From positions 1 to 27,300 of the forward strand of contig JAOXYB010043726.1 of assembly GCA_028565635.1 (NCBI GenBank): a stretch of DNA of 27,300 bases. The letters are read 5' to 3'. Origin of the DNA: Phoronis ovalis. Lineage: Eukaryota > Phoronida > Phoronidae. Positions 1 through 9,437 of this stretch are shown in pieces (within the stretch, counting starts at the first letter, position 1; each line of letters begins with the position of its first letter). Made by a program: the position numbers and the translations under genes. The notes beneath the pieces are model-generated. The model saw nothing but the letters and a program-made list of their open reading frames with translations. It did not search any database and had not been told where the DNA came from.

Positions 1-373
1 ATTACCAAATGGTTTATCTAGGCATGAAACATGTAAAAAAATATGTTGGTTTGCTATATAAAACCATAAAAAATTATTTTTGTTGGGTGCTTCTGTTATA
101 GCTTTACTGACATAAATTCTATTTTTATATATTGCGTTTAATAAAAATGAGTTCAAAAGTAATCCAATACATGATAAAGAAAAAATGCCATTTACCTCGA
201 AATCTTCTTGCTTATATACTTTGTATACTTATGCAGAGGACATTTCATTTCAATGACTATCAATAAAAATCAGAGTCAACATAATATCAAAATCGATTCA
301 AATTTGTTTTTACTTGCATTTTATGTGGGCTAAACTTCCATTCTAGAATGCATTGAAAAGTAACGTTACATAC

Positions 374-892
374 CAACATTAATATCTTTTGCTAGGTCTT
401 CATAATTCCCATAAACTTTGTCAATAGAAAATCTATTTGCAAAATCTTGTGCTCTCCTATGATTTCTAGCCGCTATAGCTACAACCTGTAAGTATGATCG
501 CGCTCATTGATAAAAAACATAGCCGCAAAAATCGAAGTTTATTTTATTACAGTTATAGCCCAATTTATTATTACACATCAGTTTCAATTCCAAGCAATTT
601 GAAATTTTAATATTAATTCACCGACTTTTGAATAGTATTTATATATATAGTTTATCATCCAAATCAATTTGCAAAAATCTACTTCTTGCTGACAATTTTC
701 TACCTGATGGAGCATATAGACTTTCAGAGTCTGTACATGGAAATAAAAGAATGGTTCCTACTTGTAGCAGTTACACAGTTATAAATATCAAACCTTGTGT
801 TCTGAGGCTGGCAATGTTTTCAAAGCCGTTACAAAGTCAGTGGCAATCTTGGCCGCACAACAAATACCCCATCTTGTAGGTACCGAAGACAT
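374..892 (-). CDS. DHDH: trans-1,2-dihydrobenzene-1,2-diol dehydrogenase (DHDH-like), 5' two exons only
   Basis: Two minus-strand exons are visible: 794-892 (ATG at 892-890, 33 codons, phase 0 end) and 374-485 (37 codons plus one base). Donors are AAG|GTTTGA and GTTG|GTATGT; the acceptor is CAG|GTTGTAGC. Joined, they encode the first 70 residues of a Gfo/Idh/MocA-family oxidoreductase. There is an N-terminal RWGIC segment, then TALKTLPASEHKVVAIAARN (the beta-alpha-beta start of the Rossmann fold), then YGNYEDLAKDINV. This order and spacing match animal DHDH, which uses NADP to oxidise trans-dihydrodiols and some sugars in the cytosol. The usual family is about 330 residues, so roughly four fifths lies beyond base 1; I see no further exon in 1-373. 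The dinucleotide-loop region reads GICCAAKIA, with alanine where a third glycine is common. Family assignment is firm; the exact paralogue is less so. Confidence 0.85.
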
Positions 893-1112
893 GCTTAATA
901 GTAACCTAATTAAGAACTAGTAATAAAAAAAATTTTGCAAAAATATTATCAAGTTGAAACAGAAGCAAAATGCACTTAACACAAACTTCAAGTTTGTCCA
1001 AAACAAAATGACTTTTTTAATTTAAATTAAGTAATAGTGATCCCACGTGTCCCTTCAGTTTATGCCGAATTGCACCCACATTCAAATAACATCAAATCAC
1101 ACTGTAGCTCAC

Positions 1113-1210
1113 ACAGCGGAATAAATAAAAATACAGCGGAATAAATAAAAATACCGCGGAATAAATAAAAAATACAGCGGAATAAATACAAATACACCGG
1201 AATAAATATA
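1113..1210. repeat. 20-bp minisatellite, about five copies
   Basis: The unit ACAGCGGAATAAATAAAAAT is repeated head to tail from 1113. Copies 1 and 2 are identical (1113-1132, 1133-1152), copy 3 (1153-1173) has ACCG and one extra A, copy 4 (1174-1193) has one A-to-C change, and copy 5 (1194-1210) is partial with ACACCGG. The array lies about 220 bp upstream of the DHDH start codon. The near identity of adjacent copies points to recent slippage or unequal exchange, so copy number is likely to vary between individuals. Confidence 0.9.
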
Positions 1211-4200
1211 GGCTGTTATGGGCCATGGTAGAATGTAATGAAAATTTAACTGGACAACCTATATAACAAGATGTTGGTTTTTATATGTCTTGTGACCATA
1301 ATTAGCTCATCAAAGTGGGGGGCTGACAAGTCGAGAAAACATAATTATTAAATAGTATCAAGACATGTTTGAATTTCTTGTGCAATGCTTTTGTGTTGAT
1401 CGTTCGAGAGTCCTGAGCCTTCTTTTAAAAAAACATTTGGTAAAGATTTAAGATAATTAGTAAGACATACTTACCTCAAATTGTCGTTATCTAATTTGAA
1501 TTGATTGCAATTTAACAGGTCTGCAGATACCAAGGTTCGAAGTTCAGATGCCGTACTCAGTGGATGGTACAATGAAAAGTATAATTATACACTTCAGAGT
1601 ACATGGCAATTTTTTCTTTCTTCGACACAGAATTAGTTAAACATTAAACAAGAATAAACAGCCTAATGAGACCAATTCTGGAAGAAGTCAATGAAAAGTT
1701 TTGTTAGAGGATTATATGACAGCAACCTAACTTTTACATGTTCACAACACGTGTAGATGATCTGTCGATCTTTTTTTTCAATTGTCGAGGAAATCAGTGA
1801 TTTTCTTTGTTAGTAGTGTTTTACGAAGAACGCACGGTTTTTTATATTTGTCGAGATTGGTATAATTGTATGATTCGTTTGACAAGGACACAGTATACTT
1901 TCTTTCCCGCTAAGATTATTCCAAGTTTCACACCAGGTGGCATTTTGTCTGACGTTAACGTACTACATACTCCGTAGTAGATAATACAGAGCTTCTAGAA
2001 ATTGAGTTTCGTTTCACCCTTGATATGGTCCTCCATGTCCACATTTGGTATCGCTCGATAGGGAAGTTTAATATATACCGTTTAAGAATATCGCTGTTGT
2101 CCATTTTGTTGGGTTGATATCCCGGGGTTGATATATATAGGGAAACATGCACGCTGTTTAACGTTTAGTATGAGGCTACACGTACGTGTGAGAGACACTG
2201 GTATTTGTTTGTTATACATATTTTGCAAATGTGTTTTTATTTAAATAAAATATGTGAGCTCACATTGTGATAGAATTGTTGACATGAAACTAAAAAGTTT
2301 ACATCTTTTTTGTCTAGTACGTACTCGTTACAGTATAAACGGAAGCACCCATTGAGCTAGACTGGCTCAAGTCTGCCTGGCCAAATATTTTATTTTTTTA
2401 ATATTTTATTTTCACAACACAACATATCATATTTTCAGTTATTTAGTTGGAGAAAATGTTTATACAACATAATATATCATAATTTCAGTGTTTATACTAT
2501 ACCCTTGTTTGATTTGATAAAAAAATTCAAAACTTCAAAATGTAAAGTAATAAATAAAATTCATGTCAGTTTTAATGATTATGAAACATAATATTAATAA
2601 CATTATCAAAAAAATTATCATTTTAGACTTGTGCAAGTCTACCATTGAGCCTGTTCCCCACCCTGGCTGGGTGGCGGCAAACCTTAAATAGTTCATCCAG
2701 ATGGTAATGGGGAACAGATATGATTTTCCACATCAATGCCACATTTAAGCGGCAAACCCCATGAACCAACATCTTTTTTTGCAAATTTCAGCTGGCAGAT
2801 AAAGTTCCCCTGGATTTTTAGTTGGCTGGTGAATTTGTGAAAAAAAATCAGCTTGCTGGTGAGTGGGGTGCTTCTGTATAAACAGCGCACGGTTGTCAGT
2901 CTTCATACAATTCAGAAGATCGAGCTGCCATTACGTAAACATGGTTGTTATTTAAACCAAAAAAATCTAAAAGGAAGCACAACATTATTATTAATTTAAT
3001 AACTAAAATGAAAGAATGCTCCAACTCAAAATGACACGGAACTCTGCCGGTTTACTTTGATGGCGATATTTATACAACATAATTATGTTGAAGACAATCG
3101 CAAGCAATTATTTAGAGACTTTCTATTGCTCAGCTAGCTATAGCTGGCCAGTTTTTATTGGAGTATTAAGCAAAATATTTGTTATATGATAGCACCCTGG
3201 CTGATAATTCACATCAATTAATGCTGTAGCTCATAATAATTACAATGGTTGACTTGTATTATTCAGCTTTTGTGAGTCTTTTAGCTGTCCTTTTTGTAAT
3301 AATAAGTATGTGAACACAAATTATTCAATGTTTATGTTTATCCCGGTTTATCATGTGATCCTGGGGTGAGACCTATATACATTTCAGAGGCACTCAAATT
3401 TTGAGTTCTGTTTTTGCACTATTTTGCGTGCGATGAGAGTATTGGATCCACACAACTGATGCAAAATGTGACTTGAGTTGTAGCAGTTCCTTTCTATGGT
3501 TATTTTATGAAGTTTATTCTGTTTTCCTTTCTTAGTAATTATAGTGCAAACAAAAAATTCTATGCAGCTGATATTCTATACAATTTTATTATTTACGAAC
3601 TGATATAATAATATAAAGTAAGATTAATTATGATATCTGTAAACATTGCACATACACTGCCTGGACGAATTAACATCATTGATAGAGATTCTTGTAAAAT
3701 ATAAAACCTATGGTACAATAAGGTAAATACAGTGCAGCTACAAGACAGAACAGTACTAAAGAAAATGCCACATCTCACTGGCATAATTTAAATTAAAATT
3801 CAATCGAAACAATGCATATTTTACTTATATCGTAAAGTGATGCTGACCCAACAGCACCGTTTATTGCATATAGTCAAGAGCAAATATCTGACTATGATAG
3901 TAGTTACAAATACAAATGAAATACAACACAAAACCATAGTAGCAGCAAATTGAAAACAAACATTTAAAAACATTTGAACCCGGCTGCACAATTATTAAAA
4001 TGAAGAAGTACACTGAAAAGTATAATTCAGAGAAATATCGCACAGGCAGATGCTATGTCAGTTGTTCACTGGTACGAAGGTTCACTGATCCAAAGATTCA
4101 CTGGTCTAACAGAGAAATTTGATAATCACAGACTAATCCACTATTTACAGCCTTCCTCGTATTTCCAAATTAGCTATGCAAGTTGTTCTCCCGGAGTTGC

Positions 4201-4477
4201 TGTTATCCAGACGGAACGCATTGAAAAGGAGCAAAAAGACTGATAAAAACCAAACTTGTACGCATTATTTGTTTTGCATTATTCAGACCACAGAGGCTTT
4301 GGACCAGTGCTGACCAGTGAAACTAAATAAGGTGAGTGACCAGTAAAAAAGTAGTATAACTTTATGCAATTTACTGTTTATATGTTTTTAACATAATCAA
4401 AAACAATTCAGCAGTCACTGAACACATAATTTAAATGTAAAAAATGTAATTAGACATTTAAAAACTAGTTTTGACTA

Positions 4478-4498
4478 CTCAGTATTTGTAATACTGAG
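4478..4498. repeat. perfect short hairpin
   Basis: CTCAGTATT (4478-4486) and AATACTGAG (4490-4498) are exact reverse complements around a TGT loop. It lies about 580 bases beyond the TXNDC12 stop, in the direction of that transcript. It could be in a long 3' UTR or simply intergenic. No function can be assigned. Confidence 0.7.
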
Positions 4499-5076
4499 CT
4501 TTTGGGACCAGATATCCTTCATAAAAGGGTGCATTTACCCAAAGATACATATTGGTATTGACTAATGCATAGAATTTAAGATTGTAACTAGTACCATTTA
4601 GTAAACCCAGCCATAGCATTTATAATGTTTTGCTCAAATTTACGGACTCCAGATGCATCGTGACATTGCTATTCACCTTTCTCTAATTTTCATAACCAAA
4701 ATGAAAAGACTGACATATAAAAGTATACATTTTAGAAATCTAAAGTTTATAAATCCAAAAGACAAAAAATTGAACATAGTTTCCATTATCAGATATGTAA
4801 CTATTTTGGGAAAAAATTATGTTTTTTTAATTCTGAATTTCAAAAAAAATGTAAGTCAAAAACCCTTTAAATTTGAAACTTTGTAGAACATTTTTATAAT
4901 TGTTATCAGATCACATGCTCAAATTCAAACTATAAAGCTTTTACGACTTGTAATTTTACCTTTTTTAAAAATGTATACTTTTATATCTCTTCATTTAACT
5001 GCTAAAATATTTATGCACATCACAGTATCTTCACACCTTTTAAGGTCAATAATTCCAGATACTTGAAGGTGTTTCA

Positions 5077-8000
5077 TTATAACTCTGAGCCATCATGTAC
5101 AACAGGATCTTCAGTATCTTTGTTGGGAAGTGAATGATGTCTTTCTATGGCTCTCTTCATAGAATTGTGTACTACAAAGAGAAGTAGTCAAGCCTACATA
5201 TCAAACTGAAGTTAACAAGTGTAACAAGAAGCAATGTTTGGATATAATTATATTCAGTTTTAAATTACAAAACGTAAATTTTCAACATGGTATGACAAAA
5301 GCAATATTTTAAAATCCCACATTCTTATTATATGCCATGTTTATAACTCTGGTTAGGATTTTAATACTACAGTACAAATTTCAGAATATTAATGTTTCTC
5401 TTGCATCCGATCCATGACTAAAATGCAAGTTTATACTAACATCTCATATATAAACATTGAGACTAATAAAACCAACCTTTTAACAAAAAATGGATTTCTA
5501 AAAAAATAACTTTGGGGGATCTGCGTGTATCCTCGCATTAACACAAGTTTTACTTTTTTTACAATAAATATTACAGAAACATTTAAATAATGATATCCTT
5601 ATTCCTTAGGCCACACCAATAATATAAGTGAAAATGTCCAGTCCTATTAATCAGTTTTTTTGGTCTGGCCTTCCTATGAAATTTACAAGTAATGTCATAA
5701 AATATCTTTAAATGTAGTCTTAAAATAAAAATAAGGCTATGTAAAATAAAAAAACATCAAAAAAAATTAAGTAACATAGAAAAGTAACAAGACATTAAAT
5801 TTTTAAAAAATGTGAAGGGGGCACCCGGATTTGAACCGGGGACCTCTCGATCTGCAGTCGAATGCTCTGCCACTGAGCTATACCCCCTTACGTTGTTCCC
5901 TCCAGAACATTTCCTATATTAGTAGGTTACCATTATCTAGGCATATTAAATATACATTTTAAGTGGAAAGTACATTTCATATAGAATTAATTGTTTATGA
6001 AATAATTGTGTAAATTTGTTTATAAGATAAGAAATATAAATAAATTGTAAGTGCGTTCAAAAATCTAGGTGCAGCACAAGCAGGAAGTGCCGATTAAAAA
6101 GGTTAGATAGGGAGACAACTACTAGTATTTGCTTTTCAGGGGAGATAATTCTTAATTAGTCATATCTGGCGATGCCTTTGTACTAAAAGCAGCAAAGGGA
6201 ATAAGAATAAAGCTTTTCATGATTAAACATAATTTTAAAAACATTTACTTTCACCAGGTTGTGGGTAGTAGTATCTGTATCCATCATGTCCGTCTTCATT
6301 AAAAATATCGACCATTCTTTCACCTTTTGAATCTATCAAGAAATAAGATTTCAAAATATTAAATGATAATCAAAATGTAAATTCATTGTCATAATTTTTA
6401 AAATTATTACTAACTTTAATAGTTATAATAGTCCCAGCAAGTGAAACATTACAATATTCAGTTCCAAATGCCATCACATCCAGTCTTGCTTCTTTTGAAT
6501 ATAACTATAGCTTTTGCTAGACTTATTGTTTGACTATAAAGGTGAAAACAATTTTTCTATAGTGACTGTACTCCGTCTTAGTTCACTGTTATTAAGTTTC
6601 TACAATGAACTAGCTGTAAGCTTAATAATCTATTTTCAATAAAATAGTATTAATAGTAAGCTATGCTATACTATTTTGATACACACTTAAAAATAAAATT
6701 CTTGGAATGTAGGCTCCATCAGGTGCATACATTATGTCTTTTGGTTCTTCATCATCCTGCAATGATTAAACATTCATTTTAAGATGTAAAAATTTACAAG
6801 AAACAACAATAAATAGCAAAAATATCCAACCGTGAACAAAGGATTTTTACAAGATGTTAGTAAAAAAAAATAACATATATATTAGAGCCCCGGGGGGGGG
6901 GGGTACTCAGGTTATTTTTTGGTGGGGCTGTGCAGCCGAGTTGAAAATTTTGGATTTGGATTGTATACTTTTTACTGTATTTTTTTGGATTGCTACCATA
7001 ACGATATTCAAAAATTTGGATTGCTACCCACTGCTTAAAGCAAATAATTTGGATTAAGTTTAGGTTTGTATCCATAATTCCATAAATAAATTTTGGAATT
7101 TGGTTTGTATCCGTCAATTTGTGTAAAAATGCATTGCTATACTCCAATATTTTAAAATTTTGGATTGCTACCCATACATTTCACAAAATTTTGTATTGGG
7201 TTTGCTACCACAAGCTAAAATTTTGGATTGGGTTCCGCGGCACATCCCTGTAGTCAAAAAACCTTGAGTACCCCCCCGGGATTAGAGCACACACTACCTT
7301 AATTTACGTAACTCATACTCTAGAGATTAAAACTTATTTTTAAAATTAAAATTACTTATATTTAATTTCACTTACCACTACATTAACCATAATTAGGTCT
7401 GTACTAGCTTCTAAGATTTCTGGGGATTCTGCAAATTTTGGCTTAAGTGCTATAATAAAAGAATATATAAATAAATATACCGTCCTTAACACCAGTTAAC
7501 AGGTAATTTAACAGGTGAATTGATTCTGTAATCAACACAGCCAAAATATTTGATTTCTAGCAAATGCCTAGAATCAAATGACTATTTTGAAAATACTTAG
7601 CCAGCATACACTAACATTTACTTAGTATATTTATAATTATTATTTCTAAGAGCTATAGTGAACAGGGGAAAAAATCTTGCTCTATACTTCTAAAGAAATT
7701 AAGATTTTATTGGAAATAATATTTGATATTTAATTCAGTCAATAATTATGGAGCCAAATAGTATTATGAGTTGTTAAATGAGTTATTATATATTAGAATA
7801 TATTGAACTGCTAGCAAAAATATGAAATAATTATAACTTACAAAATTTTCATAGTAATTGTTTTTTTTATTGTTCATCGCATAATTGACTGAGTAAAAAC
7901 AAATAATGAAACAGTACATGCAAAGGTAGCTCCAAAAAAACAGCTGGTGACATGTACTCATTAATATTTAACAACATAATCAATAGGCTGGTACAAGTAT

Positions 8001-9156
8001 CAATGCATTAATAAGGAGCTAATTAAATATGAATGGTTCTATTAATTATCTGTTAGATTATTCAAGTATTTACTAGTATTATGACACGTGGCACTTTTCT
8101 ATTTTCTATAATTATTTTTGCTGGTTTATAAGTGTTTTCTAGGATATACAAAACTATCCTACGTGTTATATGTACTAAAAACTTTAAATAATTGTATTAA
8201 ATAAATAAAACTAAATGTACAGAGAAAAATTACATTTGCATGCACCACACCATGACTTGTGTATCAGCAGCATAAGAGGTTTATTTCTGAAAAGAAAAAG
8301 AGATAATATTTTTACATTTGAATGCTTTCAACTAGTTTTGCTGCACCTGCTGGCATTTACAGCTTCACGCATCTTTGCTTCTGATCAGCAGAATGTAGAA
8401 TATATGATGCATAGAATCCCAGGATAAAAAACAATGCCATGTTTTTCTTTGACAAATCTCTTTCGAAACTTAATGTTTGATTTGAAAACATGGGAAGAAT
8501 TCCCAATAAAAATTCCCTGAGCAATCTTCAACTAAGGAGATCCTGTGTTTGGGATGAAAAAAAATATGAAACAAATAATTTAGTAGCCTGAATTTTTTTA
8601 CTTACAAAACTCTAGCTTGTCTTTGGCCATCTTCGAAAGTAACCCATTGTATATCATTTCCCCATCCTATAAGATAAATCAAGAGAACAAAGGTCCAAAT
8701 TTTTGTAGGAATTCCTTGACATATTAATTGCACAGTAACAGTTAATACTTCTCTATACCGCTGAGATGTCAGCATAAAACTTGGTAGCGGGTTCTCCGCG
8801 AGTGAGATTCGGGACTACGGCTACTACTCCCCAGGCACAGAGTCGGTTCTAAAGTAAATTACGTTGATGCAAACACAGGACTCAGTTACGAATGGGGTAC
8901 GGCATAAAACGAAAAAACACAATATTTTTTTTAAGTTTGATTGCATGCAAAAAAGTAACTGATCTGCCCCGGGAATCTGTCAAAACACAAAATTAATTTA
9001 TAAAGAAATAACATGGAAAACTGCGAATACCTTAGTTAGCGTACCTTAATCACAAACTAACACTTCCTACAACTTACCCCTAGCCAGCTCATTGCCACTA
9101 ACTATATAGAAACAAAGAACGATAGAGAAACCAAGCAAAATCTCTCCCGAGTCCAT
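5077..9156 (-). CDS. TXNDC12: thioredoxin domain-containing protein 12 (ERp18/ERp19), complete, 7 coding exons
   Basis: Coding exons on the minus strand: 9078-9156, 8606-8666, 8234-8286, 7376-7449, 6687-6756, 6255-6332 and 5077-5171. All introns are GT-AG, phases close exactly, and the sum is 510 nt (169 residues plus TAA). The ATG at 9156 has G at -3 and +4. Residues 1-21 form a hydrophobic signal peptide. Residues 30-45 ([16 protein letters not shown]) precede the strand [10 protein letters not shown] and the active site CGAC at residues 60-63. The cis-proline motif is IPR at 106-108, within [10 protein letters not shown]. Known TXNDC12 is an ER-lumen single-thioredoxin-domain thiol-disulfide oxidoreductase related to AGR2/AGR3, of about 172 residues, so length and order agree. 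The C-terminus reads DGSEL rather than a standard KDEL/EDEL signal, so ER retrieval is plausible but atypical. The exon 3 donor (AAAT|GTAATT) is weak. A tRNA gene lies in the last intron and a TIR element in intron 4. Confidence 0.95.
5805..5810 (-). terminator. RNA polymerase III terminator of the tRNA-Cys gene
   Basis: An uninterrupted run of six A on the plus strand is T6 on the tRNA strand. It begins five bases past the discriminator, the usual place for Pol III termination. Because it also lies within the TXNDC12 pre-mRNA, it is part of that gene's intron 6. Confidence 0.85.
5816..5887 (-). tRNA. tRNA-Cys (GCA), nested in TXNDC12 intron 6
   Basis: A 72-nt cloverleaf reads 5887 to 5816. 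The acceptor stem GGGGGTA pairs with TGCCCCC (one T-G pair) and is followed by discriminator T, the cysteine identity base. The anticodon arm is TTCGA-CTGCAGA-TCGAG (one A-G pair at the loop-distal end), giving anticodon GCA. The A box TAGCTCAGTGG and B box GGTTCAAATCC are both intact, and the T stem CCCGG/CCGGG is perfect. There is no tRNA intron and CCA is not encoded, as expected in a eukaryotic nucleus. A T6 terminator follows. All elements of a functional gene are present, so a decayed tRNA-derived SINE is unlikely. It is oriented like its host gene, so Pol II transcribes the sense tRNA as part of the TXNDC12 intron. Confidence 0.96.
6889..7280. mobile_element. 392-bp non-autonomous TIR element (MITE-like, hAT-type target duplication)
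   Basis: The left end reads CCC, twelve G, then TACTCAGG; the right end, reverse-complemented, reads CCC, seven G, then TACTCAAGG. The element is flanked by a perfect 8-bp duplication, ATTAGAGC, at 6881-6888 and 7281-7288. Inverted ends plus an 8-bp duplication are typical of hAT-superfamily DNA transposons. No transposase is encoded, so it is non-autonomous. The interior holds about eight degenerate copies of TTTGGATTG, often followed by CTACC, starting at 6955, 6984, 7015, 7048, 7099, 7159, 7190 and 7222. Most are spaced near 30 bp or a multiple. It sits in TXNDC12 intron 4, between exons at 6687-6756 and 7376-7449, and breaks neither. The perfect target duplication suggests a fairly recent insertion. 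Assignment to hAT rests only on the 8-bp duplication. Confidence 0.82.
7548..7579. repeat. intronic hairpin in TXNDC12 intron 3
   Basis: ATTTGATTTCTAG (7548-7560) pairs with CTAGAATCAAAT (7568-7579) with one bulged T and a 7-base loop. It is short and AT-rich; I infer no function. Confidence 0.6.
8670..9077 (-). other. TXNDC12 intron 1 with a GC-richer segment
   Basis: This intron separates the signal-peptide exon from the rest of the gene. Its middle, about 8758-8905, is noticeably richer in G, C and CpG than its surroundings (for example GGGTTCTCCGCGAGTGAG near 8789). It may be a fragment of a dispersed repeat or a regulatory segment of the first intron. No ORF, tRNA-like boxes or inverted ends were found in it. 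Confidence 0.4.
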
Positions 9157-9437
9157 TTCCACGTCTACGAGTACTAGTGTTGTCACCACAAACACAATCA
9201 ATAGATGGCAGTCCGTTCACACTAACCCCATCAACAATTGAAATAAATATATTTTGAACACATTGCTGTATAATATGTAAACAAAAAAAGTCGAAATATA
9301 TTTATAAATCACTAAAAAATGGAAAATTATGACTGTATATAAATTTGGCTTCACGTACATCAGTTCTGATGTGTTACTGTAATAAACAGTAAACCATAAT
9401 TGGGTTATGACCGAATTATTGAAAGAACACATGTGAG
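9157..9437. promoter_or_regulatory. bidirectional promoter region between TXNDC12 and MTREX
   Basis: The TXNDC12 ATG (minus, 9156) and the MTREX ATG (plus, 9438) face away from each other, 281 bp apart. Both 5' UTRs and both core promoters must therefore fit here unless an upstream noncoding exon exists. The region is AT-rich with no CpG cluster, and I could not place a convincing TATA or Inr for either direction. Both genes are housekeeping in other animals, which fits a shared promoter. Transcription starts are not visible from sequence alone. Confidence 0.7.
9431..9436 (+). promoter_or_regulatory. minimal start-stop upstream ORF before MTREX
   Basis: ATGTGA is a start codon followed at once by a stop, one base before the first MTREX ATG (9438). 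Its context is weak (C at -3, T at +4). The second in-frame MTREX ATG at 9441 has A at -3 and G at +4 and is the stronger start. If the 5' UTR includes 9431, ribosomes could pause here. This is an inference from sequence only. Confidence 0.45.

Larger units (their letters stand above)
893..5076. other. intergenic DNA between DHDH start and TXNDC12 stop
   Basis: About 4.2 kb of AT-rich DNA with no ORF that resembles a protein; open frames here are short and lack family motifs or splice context. It should contain the DHDH promoter and 5' UTR near its left end, and the TXNDC12 3' UTR near its right end. On the minus strand an ATTAAA-type poly(A) hexamer lies at 4826-4831, about 250 bases past the TXNDC12 stop, and an AATAAA lies much further away at 3860-3865; which one is used cannot be decided by eye. 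A five-copy minisatellite (1113-1210) and a perfect 9-bp hairpin (4478-4498) are listed separately. Otherwise I see nothing. Confidence 0.6.

Noticed and set aside
1955-2152. 65-codon minus-strand open frame in the DHDH-TXNDC12 interval
   Set aside because: No motif, no start context and no splice partners; typical chance ORF.
2340-2890. Recurring CATTGAGC/CAAGTCT words suggesting two ends of an element
   Set aside because: Similarity is limited to short words with inconsistent order; no inverted ends or target duplication could be defined.
4055-4243. 62-codon plus-strand open frame near the TXNDC12 3' end
   Set aside because: No recognisable family and in a likely 3' UTR or intergenic stretch.
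5816-5887. tRNA-derived SINE
   Set aside because: The cloverleaf, both internal promoter boxes, identity bases and terminator are intact, and no tRNA-unrelated tail or target duplication is present.
6854-7147. Open frames on both strands across the intron 4 element (67 and 96 codons)
   Set aside because: They arise from the degenerate internal repeats of the TIR element; residues match no protein family, and the surrounding exons are clearly TXNDC12.
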